DNA from: Hippasteria phrygiana
Taxonomy: Eukaryota; Echinodermata; Asteroidea; Valvatida; Goniasteridae
Reading direction: 5' to 3'
Length of the DNA stretch: 64,000 bases
Assembly: GCA_037893225.1 (NCBI GenBank)
Contig: JAZGUH010000326.1
Span: forward strand, 2,046,001 to 2,110,000
Below are positions 39,177 through 53,064 of the stretch, piece by piece. Below the pieces are notes generated by a model that was given only the letters and a program-made list of their open reading frames with translations, had not been told where the DNA came from and searched no databases. The first letter of the stretch is position 1; the number at the start of each line of letters is the position of its first letter. The position numbers were made by a program, and so were the translations under genes.

Positions 39177-42100
39177 ATGAAATATAAACCAAATACAGTA
39201 ATTTTGACATGTATGGATAGCTTAGATCTGGCGCTACATGTTGCAATTATCGGCGGCTTCTTAGAGTTAAAACTTGTGGAGAAAATTCAAACCTCGCAAT
39301 GTTTATTTTCTTTCCGGCCAACATCTGTGTACATATTACCGTCTATTTATTGCTCCATGCATGTCAAATTCCCTGGGGTATGGACTTGCTTTATTCATTC
39401 ATAATTGCATGAAATATCAACCAAATACAGTAATTTTGACATGTATGGATAGCTTAGATCTGGCGCTACATGTTGCAATTATCGGCGGCTTCTTAGAGTT
39501 AAAACTTGTGGAGAAAATTCAAACCTCGCAATGTTTATTTTCTTTCCGGCCAACATCTGTGTACATATTTCCTTCTATTTTTTGCTCCATGCCTGTCAAA
39601 TTCCCTTGGGGTATGACTTGCTTTACTCATTCATAATTGCATGAAATATCAACCAAATTCAGTAATTTTGACATGTATGGATAGCTTAGATCTGGCGCTA
39701 CATGTTGCAATCATCGGCGGCTTCTTAGAGTTAAAACTTGTGGAGAAAATTCAAACCTCGCAATGTTTATTTTCTTTCCGGCCAACATCTGTGTACATGT
39801 TACCGTCTATTTATTGCTCCATGCATGTCAAATTCCCTGGGGTATGACTTGCTTTACTCATTCATAATTGCATGAAATATCAACCAAATTCAGTAATGTT
39901 GACATGTATGGATAGCTTAGATCTGGCGCTACATGTTGCAATCATCGGCGGCTTCTTAGAGTTAAAACTTGTGGAGAAAATTCAAACCTCGCAATGTTTA
40001 TTTTCTTTCCGGCCAACATCTGTGTACATATTACCGTCTATTTATTGCTCCATGCATGTCAAATTCCCTGGGGTATGGACTTGCTTTATTCATTCATAAT
40101 TGCATGAAATATCAACCAAATGCAGTAATTTTGACATGTATGGATAGCTTAGATCTGGCGCTACATGTTGCAATTATCGGCGGCTTCTTAGAGTTAAAAC
40201 TTGTGGAGAAAATTCAAACCTCGCAATGTTTATTTTCTTTCCGGCCAACATCTGTGTACATATTTCCTTCTATTTTTTGCTTCATGCCTGTCAAATTCCC
40301 TGGGCTATGACTTGCTTTACTCATTCATAATTGCATGAAATATCAACCAAATTCAGTAATTTTGACATGTATGGATAGCTTAGATCTGGCGCTACATGTT
40401 GCAATCATCGGCGGCTTCTTAGAGTTAAAACTTGTGGAGAAAATTCAAACCTCGCAATGTTTATTTTCTTTCCGGCCAACATCTGTGTACATGTTACCGT
40501 CTATTTATTGCTCCATGCATGTCAAATTCCCTGGGGTATGACTTGCTTTACTCATTCATAATTGCATGAAATATCAACCAAATTAAGTAATTTTGACATG
40601 TATGGATAGCTTAGATCTGGCGCTACATGTTGCAATCATCGGCGGCTTCTTAGAGTTAAAACTTGTGGAGAAAATTCAAACCTCGCAATGTTTATTTTCT
40701 TTCCGGCCAACATCTGTGTACATATTACCGTCTATTTATTGCTCCATGCATGTCAAATTCCCTGGGGTATGGACTTGCTTTATTCATTCATAATTGCATG
40801 AAATATCAACCAAATGCAGTAATTTTGACATGTATGGATAGCTTAGATCTGGCGCTACATGTTGCAATCATCGGCGGCTTCTTAGAGTTAAAACTTGTGG
40901 AGAAAATTCAAACCTCGCAATGTTTATTTTCTTTCCGGCCAACATCTGTGTACATGTTACCGTCTATTTATTGCTCCATGCATGTCAAATTCCCTAGGGT
41001 ATGACTTGCTTTACCCATTCATAATTGCATGAAATATAAACCAAATACAGTAATTTTGACATGTATGGATAGCTTAGATCTGGCGCTACATGTTGCAATT
41101 ATCGGCGGCTTCTTAGAGTTAAAACTTGTGGAGAAAATTCAAACCTCGCAATGTTTATTTTCTTTCCGGCCAACATCTGTGTACATATTACCGTCTATTT
41201 ATTGCTCCATGCATGTCAAATTCCCTGGGGTATGGACTTGCTTTATTCATTCATAATTGCATGAAATATCAACCAAATACAGTAATTTTGACATGTATGG
41301 ATAGCTTAGATCTGGCGCTACATGTTGCAATTATCGGCGGCTTCTTAGAGTTAAAACTTGTGGAGAAAATTCAAACCTCGCAATGTTTATTTTCTTTCCG
41401 GCCAACATCTGTGTACATATTTCCTTCTATTTTTTGCTCCATGCCTGTCAAATTCCCTTGGGTATGACTTGCTTTACTCATTCATAATTGCATGAAATAT
41501 CAACCAAATTAAGTAATTTTGACATGTATGGATAGCTTAGATCTGGCGCTACATGTTGCAATTATCGGCGGCTTCTTAGAGTTAAAACTTGTGGAGAAAA
41601 TTCAAACCTCGCAATGTTTATTTTCTTTCCGGCCAACATCTGTGTACATGTTACCGTCTATTTATTGCTCCATGCATGTCAAATTCCCTGGGGTATGGAC
41701 TTGCTTTACTCATTCATAATTGTATGAAATATCAACCAAATTCAGTAATTTTGACATGTATGGATAGCTTAGATCTGGCGCTACATGTTGCAATTATCGG
41801 CGGCTTCTTAGAGTTAAAACTTGTGGAGAAAATTCAAACCTCGCAATGTTTATTTTCTTTCCGGCCAACATCTGTGTACATGTTACCGTCTATTTATTGC
41901 TCCATGCATGTCAAATTCCCTGGGGTATGACTTGCTTTACTCATTCATAATTGCATGAAATATCAACCAAATTCAGTAATGTTGACATGTATGGATAGCT
42001 TAGATCTGGCGCTACATGTTGCAATCATCGGCGGCTTCTTAGAGTTAAAACTTGTGGAGAAAATTCAAACCTCGCAATGTTTATTTTCTTTCCGGCCAAC

Positions 42101-42880
42101 ATCTGTGTACATATTACCGTCTATTTATTGCTCCATGCATGTCAAATTCCCTGGGGTATGGACTTGCTTTATTCATTCATAATTGCATGAAATATCAACC
42201 AAATGCAGTAATTTTGACATGTATGGATAGCTTAGATCTGGCGCTACATGTTGCAATCATCGGCGGCTTCTTAGAGTTAAAACTTGTGGAGAAAATTCAA
42301 ACCTCGCAATGTTTATTTTCTTTCCGGCCAACATCTGTGTACATGTTACCGTCTATTTATTGCTCCATGCATGTCAAATTCCCTAGGGTATGACTTGCGT
42401 TACTCATTCATAATTGCATGAAATATAAACCAAATACAGTAATTTTGACATGTATGGATAGCTTAGATCTGGCGCTACATGTTGCAATTATCGGCGGCTT
42501 CTTAGAGTTAAAACTTGTGGAGAAAATTCAAACCTCGCAATGTTTATTTTCTTTCCGGCCAACATCTGTGTACATATTTCCGTCTATTTATTGCTCCATG
42601 CATGTCAAATTCCCTGGGGTATGGACTTGCTTTATTCATTCATAATTGCATGAAATATCAACCAAATACAGTAATTTTGACATGTATGGATAGCTTAGAT
42701 CTGGCGCTACATGTTGCAATTATCGGCGGCTTCTTAGAGTTAAAACTTGTGGAGAAAATTCAAACCTCGCAATGTTTATTTTCTTTCCGGCCAACATCTG
42801 TGTACATATTTCCTTCTATTTTTTGCTCCATGCCTGTCAAATTCCCTGGGGTATGACTTGCTTTACTCATTCATAATTGC
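37326..42880. repeat. 24-mer tandem duplication, copy 1 (5555 bp)
   Basis: Twenty-four monomers from 37326 to 42650. They correspond in order to 42881-48898. The offset is 5555 bp up to 39872 and 6018 bp from 40335 onward; the 463-bp step equals two monomers missing from this copy at the chimeric monomer 40104. Two private markers shared with the second copy are C25 (38970, 44525) and C218 (TTACCCATTC, 41015 and 47033). Confidence 0.88.
40104..40334. repeat. Chimeric e/b monomer at a two-monomer deletion
   Basis: The 5' end is type e (GCA at 19-21). From position 72 on it is type b: T72, TATTTCCTTC, TTTTTTGC, C185, GGGCTATG. In the parallel copy the segment between d (45427) and c (46353) contains e, a and b; here a single monomer takes their place. 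The junction lies between 40123 and 40175, inside the conserved core, and keeps the 231-bp register. Confidence 0.88.
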
Positions 42881-45800
42881 ATGAAATATCAACCAAATTC
42901 AGTAATTTTGACATGTATGGGTAGCTTAGATCTGGCGCTACATGTTGCAATCATCGGCGGCTTCTTAGAGTTAAAACTTGTGGAGAAAATTCAAACCTCG
43001 CAATGTTTATTTTCTTTCCGGCCAACATCTGTGTACATGTTACCGTCTATTTATTGCTCCATGCATGTCAAATTCCCTGGGGTATGACTTGCTTTACTCA
43101 TTCATAATTGCATGAAATATCAACCAAATTCAGTAATGTTGACATGTATGGATAGCTTAGATCTGGCGCTACATGTTGCAATCATCGGCGGCTTCTTAGA
43201 GTTAAAACTTGTGGAGAAAATTCAAACCTCGCAATGTTTATTTTCTTTCCGGCCAACATCTGTGTACATATTACCGTCTATTTATTGCTCCATGCATGTC
43301 AAATTCCCTGGGGTATGGACTTGCTTTATTCATTCATAATTGCATGAAATATCAACCAAATGCAGTAATTTTGACATGTATGGATAGCTTAGATCTGGCG
43401 CTACATGTTGCAATCATCGGCGGCTTCTTAGAGTTAAAACTTGTGGAGAAAATTCAAACCTCGCAATGTTTATTTTCTTTCCGGCCAACATCTGTGTACA
43501 TGTTACCGTCTATTTATTGCTCCATGCATGTCAAATTCCCTAGGGTATGACTTGCGTTACTCATTCATAATTGCATGAAATATAAACCAAATACAGTAAT
43601 TTTGACATGTATGGATAGCTTAGATCTGGCGCTACATGTTGCAATTATCGGCGGCTTCTTAGAGTTAAAACTTGTGGAGAAAATTCAAACCTCGCAATGT
43701 TTATTTTCTTTCCGGCCAACATCTGTGTACATATTTCCGTCTATTTATTGCTCCATGCATGTCAAATTCCCTGGGGTATGGACTTGCTTTATTCATTCAT
43801 AATTGCATGAAATATCAACCAAATACAGTAATTTTGACATGTATGGATAGCTTAGATCTGGCGCTACATGTTGCAATTATCGGCGGCTTCTTAGAGTTAA
43901 AACTTGTGGAGAAAATTCAAACCTCGCAATGTTTATTTTCTTTCCGGCCAACATCTGTGTACATATTTCCTTCTATTTTTTGCTCCATGCCTGTCAAATT
44001 CCCTGGGGTATGACTTGCTTTACTCATTCATAATTGCATGAAATATCAACCAAATTCAGTAATTTTGACATGTATGGATAGCTTAGATCTGGCGCTACAT
44101 GTTGCAATCATCGGCGGCTTCTTAGAGTTAAAACTTGTGGAGAAAATTCAAACCTCGCAATGTTTATTTTCTTTCCGGCCAACATCTGTGTACATGTTAC
44201 CGTCTATTTATTGCTCCATGCATGTCAAATTCCCTGGGGTATGACTTGCTTTACTCATTCATAATTGCATGAAATATCAACCAAATTCAGTAATTTTGAC
44301 ATGTATGGATAGCTTAGATCTGGCGCTACATGTTGCAATCATCGGCGGCTTCTTAGAGTTAAAACTTGTGGAGAAAATTCAAACCTCGCAATGTTTATTT
44401 TCTTTCCGGCCAACATCTGTGTACATATTACCGTCTATTTATTGCTCCATGCATGTCAAATTCCCTGGGGTATGGACTTGCTTTATTCATTCATAATTGC
44501 ATGAAATATCAACCAAATGCAGTACTTTTGACATGTATGGATAGCTTAGATCTGGCGCTACATGTTGCAATCATCGGCGGCTTCTTAGAGTTAAAACTTG
44601 TGGAGAAAATTCAAACCTCGCAATGTTTATTTTCTTTCCGGCCAACATCTGTGTACATGTTACCGTCTATTTATTGCTCCATGCATGTCAAATTCCCTAG
44701 GTTATGACTTGCTTTACTCATTCATAATTGCATGAAATATAAACCAAATACAGTAATTTTGACATGTATGGATAGCTTAGATCTGGCGCTACATGTTGCA
44801 ATTATCGGCGGCTTCTTAGAGTTAAAACTTGTGGAGAAAATTCAAACCTCGCAATGTTTATTTTCTTTCCGGCCAACATCTGTGTACATATTACCGTCTA
44901 TTTATTGCTCCATGCATGTCAAATTCCCTGGGGTATGGACTTGCTTTATTCATTCATAATTGCATGAAATATCAACCAAATACAGTAATTTTGACATGTA
45001 TGGATAGCTTAGATCTGGCGCTACATGTTGCAATTATCGGCGGCTTCTTAGAGTTAAAACTTGTGGAGAAAATTCAAACCTCGCAATGTTTATTTTCTTT
45101 CCGGCCAACATCTGTGTACATATTTCCTTCTATTTTTTGCTCCATGCCTGTCAAATTCCCTTGGGGTATGACTTGCTTTACTCATTCATAATTGCATGAA
45201 ATATCAACCAAATTCAGTAATTTTGACATGTATGGATAGCTTAGATCTGGCGCTACATGTTGCAATCATCGGCGGCTTCTTAGAGTTAAAACTTGTGGAG
45301 AAAATTCAAACCTCGCAATGTTTATTTTCTTTCCGGCCAACATCTGTGTACATGTTACCGTCTATTTATTGCTCCATGCATGTCAAATTCCCTGGGGTAT
45401 GACTTGCTTTACTCATTCATAATTGCATGAAATATCAACCAAATTCAGTAATGTTGACATGTATGGATAGCTTAGATCTGGCGCTACATGTTGCAATCAT
45501 CGGCGGCTTCTTAGAGTTAAAACTTGTGGAGAAAATTCAAACCTCGCAATGTTTATTTTCTTTCCGGCCAACATCTGTGTACATATTACCGTCTATTTAT
45601 TGCTCCATGCATGTCAAATTCCCTGGGGTATGGACTTGCTTTATTCATTCATAATTGCATGAAATATCAACCAAATGCAGTAATTTTGACATGTATGGAT
45701 AGCTTAGATCTGGCGCTACATGTTGCAATCATCGGCGGCTTCTTAGAGTTAAAACTTGTGGAGAAAATTCAAACCTCGCAATGTTTATTTTCTTTCCGGC

Positions 45801-48800
45801 CAACATCTGTGTACATGTTACCGTCTATTTATTGCTCCATGCATGTCAAATTCCCTAGGGTATGACTTGCGTTACTCATTCATAATTGCATGAAATATAA
45901 ACCAAATACAGTAATTTTGACATGTATGGATAGCTTAGATCTGGCGCTACATGTTGCAATTATCGGCGGCTTCTTAGAGTTAAAACTTGTGGAGAAAATT
46001 CAAACCTCGCAATGTTTATTTTCTTTCCGGCCAACATCTGTGTACATATTTCCGTCTATTTATTGCTCCATGCATGTCAAATTCCCTGGGGTATGGACTT
46101 GCTTTATTCATTCATAATTGCATGAAATATCAACCAAATACAGTAATTTTGACATGTATGGATAGCTTAGATCTGGCGCTACATGTTGCAATTATCGGCG
46201 GCTTCTTAGAGTTAAAACTTGTGGAGAAAATTCAAACCTCGCAATGTTTATTTTCTTTCCGGCCAACATCTGTGTACATATTTCCTTCTATTTTTTGCTT
46301 CATGCCTGTCAAATTCCCTGGGCTATGACTTGCTTTACTCATTCATAATTGCATGAAATATCAACCAAATTCAGTAATTTTGACATGTATGGATAGCTTA
46401 GATCTGGCGCTACATGTTGCAATCATCGGCGGCTTCTTAGAGTTAAAACTTGTGGAGAAAATTCAAACCTCGCAATGTTTATTTTCTTTCCGGCCAACAT
46501 CTGTGTACATGTTACCGTCTATTTATTGCTCCATGCATGTCAAATTCCCTGGGGTATGACTTGCTTTACTCATTCATAATTGCATGAAATATCAACCAAA
46601 TTAAGTAATTTTGACATGTATGGATAGCTTAGATCTGGCGCTACATGTTGCAATCATCGGCGGCTTCTTAGAGTTAAAACTTGTGGAGAAAATTCAAACC
46701 TCGCAATGTTTATTTTCTTTCCGGCCAACATCTGTGTACATATTACCGTCTATTTATTGCTCCATGCATGTCAAATTCCCTGGGGTATGGACTTGCTTTA
46801 TTCATTCATAATTGCATGAAATATCAACCAAATGCAGTAATTTTGACATGTATGGATAGCTTAGATCTGGCGCTACATGTTGCAATCATCGGCGGCTTCT
46901 TAGAGTTAAAACTTGTGGAGAAAATTCAAACCTCGCAATGTTTATTTTCTTTCCGGCCAACATCTGTGTACATGTTACCGTCTATTTATTGCTCCATGCA
47001 TGTCAAATTCCCTAGGGTATGACTTGCTTTACCCATTCATAATTGCATGAAATATAAACCAAATACAGTAATTTTGACATGTATGGATAGCTTAGATCTG
47101 GCGCTACATGTTGCAATTATCGGCGGCTTCTTAGAGTTAAAACTTGTGGAGAAAATTCAAACCTCGCAATGTTTATTTTCTTTCCGGCCAACATCTGTGT
47201 ACATATTACCGTCTATTTATTGCTCCATGCATGTCAAATTCCCTGGGGTATGGACTTGCTTTATTCATTCATAATTGCATGAAATATCAACCAAATACAG
47301 TAATTTTGACATGTATGGATAGCTTAGATCTGGCGCTACATGTTGCAATTATCGGCGGCTTCTTAGAGTTAAAACTTGTGGAGAAAATTCAAACCTCGCA
47401 ATGTTTATTTTCTTTCCGGCCAACATCTGTGTACATATTTCCTTCTATTTTTTGCTCCATGCCTGTCAAATTCCCTTGGGTATGACTTGCTTTACTCATT
47501 CATAATTGCATGAAATATCAACCAAATTAAGTAATTTTGACATGTATGGATAGCTTAGATCTGGCGCTACATGTTGCAATTATCGGCGGCTTCTTAGAGT
47601 TAAAACTTGTGGAGAAAATTCAAACCTCGCAATGTTTATTTTCTTTCCGGCCAACATCTGTGTACATGTTACCGTCTATTTATTGCTCCATGCATGTCAA
47701 ATTCCCTGGGGTATGGACTTGCTTTACTCATTCATAATTGCATGAAATATCAACCAAATTCAGTAATTTTGACATGTATGGATAGCTTAGATCTGGCGCT
47801 ACATGTTGCAATTATCGGCGGCTTCTTAGAGTTAAAACTTGTGGAGAAAATTCAAACCTCGCAATGTTTATTTTCTTTCCGGCCAACATCTGTGTACATG
47901 TTACCGTCTATTTATTGCTCCATGCATGTCAAATTCCCTGGGGTATGACTTGCTTTACTCATTCATAATTGCATGAAATATCAACCAAATTCAGTAATGT
48001 TGACATGTATGGATAGCTTAGATCTGGCGCTACATGTTGCAATCATCGGCGGCTTCTTAGAGTTAAAACTTGTGGAGAAAATTCAAACCTCGCAATGTTT
48101 ATTTTCTTTCCGGCCAACATCTGTGTACATATTACCGTCTATTTATTGCTCCATGCATGTCAAATTCCCTGGGGTATGGACTTGCTTTATTCATTCATAA
48201 TTGCATGAAATATCAACCAAATGCAGTAATTTTGACATGTATGGATAGCTTAGATCTGGCGCTACATGTTGCAATCATCGGCGGCTTCTTAGAGTTAAAA
48301 CTTGTGGAGAAAATTCAAACCTCGCAATGTTTATTTTCTTTCCGGCCAACATCTGTGTACATGTTACCGTCTATTTATTGCTCCATGCATGTCAAATTCC
48401 CTAGGGTATGACTTGCGTTACTCATTCATAATTGCATGAAATATAAACCAAATACAGTAATTTTGACATGTATGGATAGCTTAGATCTGGCGCTACATGT
48501 TGCAATTATCGGCGGCTTCTTAGAGTTAAAACTTGTGGAGAAAATTCAAACCTCGCAATGTTTATTTTCTTTCCGGCCAACATCTGTGTACATATTTCCG
48601 TCTATTTATTGCTCCATGCATGTCAAATTCCCTGGGGTATGGACTTGCTTTATTCATTCATAATTGCATGAAATATCAACCAAATACAGTAATTTTGACA
48701 TGTATGGATAGCTTAGATCTGGCGCTACATGTTGCAATTATCGGCGGCTTCTTAGAGTTAAAACTTGTGGAGAAAATTCAAACCTCGCAATGTTTATTTT

Positions 48801-48898
48801 CTTTCCGGCCAACATCTGTGTACATATTTCCTTCTATTTTTTGCTTCATGCCTGTCAAATTCCCTGGGCTATGACTTGCTTTACTCATTCATAATTGC
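42881..48898. repeat. 26-mer tandem duplication, copy 2 (6018 bp)
   Basis: Twenty-six monomers from 42881 to 48668, directly following copy 1. It keeps the two monomers (463 bp) missing from copy 1, so it contains a complete Y-form 10-mer at 44732-47046. The first c monomer has a private G41 (ATGGGTAGC, 42921). The last b monomer (48668) has GCTTCATG and GGGCTATG where its counterpart 42650 has GCTCCATG and GGGGTATG, so the correspondence ends there. Confidence 0.88.
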
Positions 48899-50981
48899 AT
48901 GAAATATCAACCAAATTCAGTAATTTTGACATGTATGGATAGCTTAGATCTGGCGCTACATGTTGCAATCATCGGCGGCTTCTTAGAGTTAAAACTTGTG
49001 GAGAAAATTCAAACCTCGCAATGTTTATTTTCTTTCCGGCCAACATCTGTGTACATGTTACCGTCTATTTATTGCTCCATGCATGTCAAATTCCCTGGGG
49101 TATGACTTGCTTTACTCATTCATAATTGCATGAAATATCAACCAAATTAAGTAATTTTGACATGTATGGATAGCTTAGATCTGGCGCTACATGTTGCAAT
49201 CATCGGCGGCTTCTTAGAGTTAAAACCTGTGGAGAAAATTCAAACCTCGCAATGTTTATTTTCTTTCCGGCCAACATCTGTGTACATATTACCGTCTATT
49301 TATTGCTCCATGCATGTCAAATTCCCTGGGGTATGGACTTGCTTTATTCATTCATAATTGCATGAAATATCAACCAAATGCAGTAATTTTGACATGTATG
49401 GATAGCTTAGATCTGGCGCTACATGTTGCAATCATCGGCGGCTTCTTAGAGTTAAAACTTGTGGAGAAAATTCAAACCTCGCAATGTTTATTTTCTTTCC
49501 GGCCAACATCTGTGTACATGTTACCGTCTATTTATTGCTCCATGCATGTCAAATTCCCTAGGGTATGACTTGCTTTACTCATTCATAATTGCATGAAATA
49601 TAAACCAAATACAGTAATTTTGACATGTATGGATAGCTTAGATCTGGCGCTACATGTTGCAATTATCGGCGGCTTCTTAGAGTTAAAACTTGTGGAGAAA
49701 ATTCAAACCTCGCAATGTTTATTTTCTTTCCGGCCAACATCTGTGTACATATTACCGTCTATTTATTGCTCCATGCATGTCAAATTCCCTGGGGTATGGA
49801 CTTGCTTTATTCATTCATAATTGCATGAAATATCAACCAAATACAGTAATTTTGACATGTATGGATAGCTTAGATCTGGCGCTACATGTTGCAATTATCG
49901 GCGGCTTCTTAGAGTTAAAACTTGTGGAGAAAATTCAAACCTCGCAATGTTTATTTTCTTTCCGGCCAACATCTGTGTACATATTTCCTTCTATTTTTTG
50001 CTCCATGCCTGTCAAATTCCCTTGGGTATGACTTGCTTTACTCATTCATAATTGCATGAAATATCAACCAAATTAAGTAATTTTGACATGTATGGATAGC
50101 TTAGATCTGGCGCTACATGTTGCAATTATCGGCGGCTTCTTAGAGTTAAAACTTGTGGAGAAAATTCAAACCTCGCAATGTTTATTTTCTTTCCGGCCAA
50201 CATCTGTGTACATGTTACCGTCTATTTATTGCTCCATGCATGTCAAATTCCCTGGGGTATGGACTTGCTTTACTCATTCATAATTGCATGAAATATCAAC
50301 CAAATTCAGTAATTTTGACATGTATGGATAGCTTAGATCTGGCGCTACATGTTGCAATTATCGGCGGCTTCTTAGAGTTAAAACTTGTGGAGAAAATTCA
50401 AACCTCGCAATGTTTATTTTCTTTCCGGCCAACATCTGTGTACATGTTACCGTCTATTTATTGCTCCATGCATGTCAAATTCCCTGGGGTATGACTTGCT
50501 TTACTCATTCATAATTGCATGAAATATAAACCAAATTCAGTAATTTTGACATGTATGGATAGCTTAGATCTGGCGCTACATGTTGCAATCATCGGCGGCT
50601 TCTTAGAGTTAAAACTTGTGGAGAAAATTCAAACCTCGCAATGTTTATTTTCTTTCCGGCCAACATCTGTGTACATATTTCCGTCTATTTATTGCTCCAT
50701 GCATGTCAAATTCCCTGGGGTATGGACTTGCTTTATTCATTCATAATTGCATGAAATATCAACCAAATACAGTAATTTTGACATGTATGGATAGCTTAGA
50801 TCTGGCGCTACATGTTGCAATTATCGGCGGCTTCTTAGAGTTAAAACTTGTGGAGAAAATTCAAACCTCGCAATGTTTATTTTCTTTCCGGCCAACATCT
50901 GTGTACATATTTCCTTCTATTTTTTGCTTCATGCCTGTCAAATTCCCTGGGCTATGACTTGCTTTACTCATTCATAATTGC
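48899..50981. repeat. 9-mer HOR, copy 1 (2083 bp)
   Basis: Monomers at 48899, 49130, 49362, 49593, 49825, 50056, 50288, 50519 and 50751. The second unit has private C98 (AAAACCTGTGG, 49227), repeated at 51310. Compared with the 11-mer 46353-48898 (2546 bp), it is shorter by 463 bp, two monomers, with unit 50519 as a mosaic at the join. Confidence 0.88.
50519..50750. repeat. Mosaic a/d/a monomer at a two-monomer deletion
   Basis: It has A10 like type a, then TCA at 19-21 and C72 like c or d, then TATTTCCGTC with the extra G like the T162 form of a. It takes the place of the d, e and a monomers seen at 47973, 48205 and 48436. The A10 state needs either a second exchange, gene conversion or a separate mutation. 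Confidence 0.82.
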
Positions 50982-53064
50982 ATGAAATATCAACCAAATT
51001 CAGTAATTTTGACATGTATGGATAGCTTAGATCTGGCGCTACATGTTGCAATCATCGGCGGCTTCTTAGAGTTAAAACTTGTGGAGAAAATTCAAACCTC
51101 GCAATGTTTATTTTCTTTCCGGCCAACATCTGTGTACATGTTACCGTCTATTTATTGCTCCATGCATGTCAAATTCCCTGGGGTATGACTTGCTTTACTC
51201 ATTCATAATTGCATGAAATATCAACCAAATTAAGTAATTTTGACATGTATGGATAGCTTAGATCTGGCGCTACATGTTGCAATCATCGGCGGCTTCTTAG
51301 AGTTAAAACCTGTGGAGAAAATTCAAACCTCGCAATGTTTATTTTCTTTCCGGCCAACATCTGTGTACATATTACCGTCTATTTATTGCTCCATGCATGT
51401 CAAATTCCCTGGGGTATGGACTTGCTTTATTCATTCATAATTGCATGAAATATCAACCAAATGCAGTAATTTTGACATGTATGGATAGCTTAGATCTGGC
51501 GCTACATGTTGCAATCATCGGCGGCTTCTTAGAGTTAAAACTTGTGGAGAAAATTCAAACCTCGCAATGTTTATTTTCTTTCCGGCCAACATCTGTGTAC
51601 ATGTTACCGTCTATTTATTGCTCCATGCATGTCAAATTCCCTAGGGTATGACTTGCTTTACTCATTCATAATTGCATGAAATATAAACCAAATACAGTAA
51701 TTTTGACATGTATGGATAGCTTAGATCTGGCGCTACATGTTGCAATTATCGGCGGCTTCTTAGAGTTAAAACTTGTGGAGAAAATTCAAACCTCGCAATG
51801 TTTATTTTCTTTCCGGCCAACATCTGTGTACATATTACCGTCTATTTATTGCTCCATGCATGTCAAATTCCCTGGGGTATGGACTTGCTTTATTCATTCA
51901 TAATTGCATGAAATATCAACCAAATACAGTAATTTTGACATGTATGGATAGCTTAGATCTGGCGCTACATGTTGCAATTATCGGCGGCTTCTTAGAGTTA
52001 AAACTTGTGGAGAAAATTCAAACCTCGCAATGTTTATTTTCTTTCCGGCCAACATCTGTGTACATATTTCCTTCTATTTTTTGCTCCATGCCTGTCAAAT
52101 TCCCTTGGGTATGACTTGCTTTACTCATTCATAATTGCATGAAATATCAACCAAATTAAGTAATTTTGACATGTATGGATAGCTTAGATCTGGCGCTACA
52201 TGTTGCAATTATCGGCGGCTTCTTAGAGTTAAAACTTGTGGAGAAAATTCAAACCTCGCAATGTTTATTTTCTTTCCGGCCAACATCTGTGTACATGTTA
52301 CCGTCTATTTATTGCTCCATGCATGTCAAATTCCCTGGGGTATGGACTTGCTTTACTCATTCATAATTGCATGAAATATCAACCAAATTCAGTAATTTTG
52401 ACATGTATGGATAGCTTAGATCTGGCGCTACATGTTGCAATTATCGGCGGCTTCTTAGAGTTAAAACTTGTGGAGAAAATTCAAACCTCGCAATGTTTAT
52501 TTTCTTTCCGGCCAACATCTGTGTACATGTTACCGTCTATTTATTGCTCCATGCATGTCAAATTCCCTGGGGTATGACTTGCTTTACTCATTCATAATTG
52601 CATGAAATATCAACCAAATTCAGTAATTTTGACATGTATGGATAGCTTAGATCTGGCGCTACATGTTGCAATCATCGGCGGCTTCTTAGAGTTAAAACTT
52701 GTGGAGAAAATTCAAACCTCGCAATGTTTATTTTCTTTCCGGCCAACATCTGTGTACATATTACCGTCTATTTATTGCTCCATGCATGTCAAATTCCCTG
52801 GGGTATGGACTTGCTTTATTCATTCATAATTGCATGAAATATCAACCAAATGCAGTAATTTTGACATGTATGGATAGCTTAGATCTGGCGCTACATGTTG
52901 CAATCATCGGCGGCTTCTTAGAGTTAAAACTTGTGGAGAAAATTCAAACCTCGCAATGTTTATTTTCTTTCCGGCCAACATCTGTGTACATGTTACCGTC
53001 TATTTATTGCTCCATGCATGTCAAATTCCCTAGGTTATGACTTGCTTTACTCATTCATAATTGC
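50982..53064. repeat. 9-mer HOR, copy 2 (2083 bp)
   Basis: Repeats 48899-50981 at a 2083-bp offset through at least the seventh monomer (52371), including private C98 at 51310. The last two units (52602 and 52834) are ordinary d and e (CTAGGTT) types instead of the mosaic and b units of copy 1. Confidence 0.86.
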
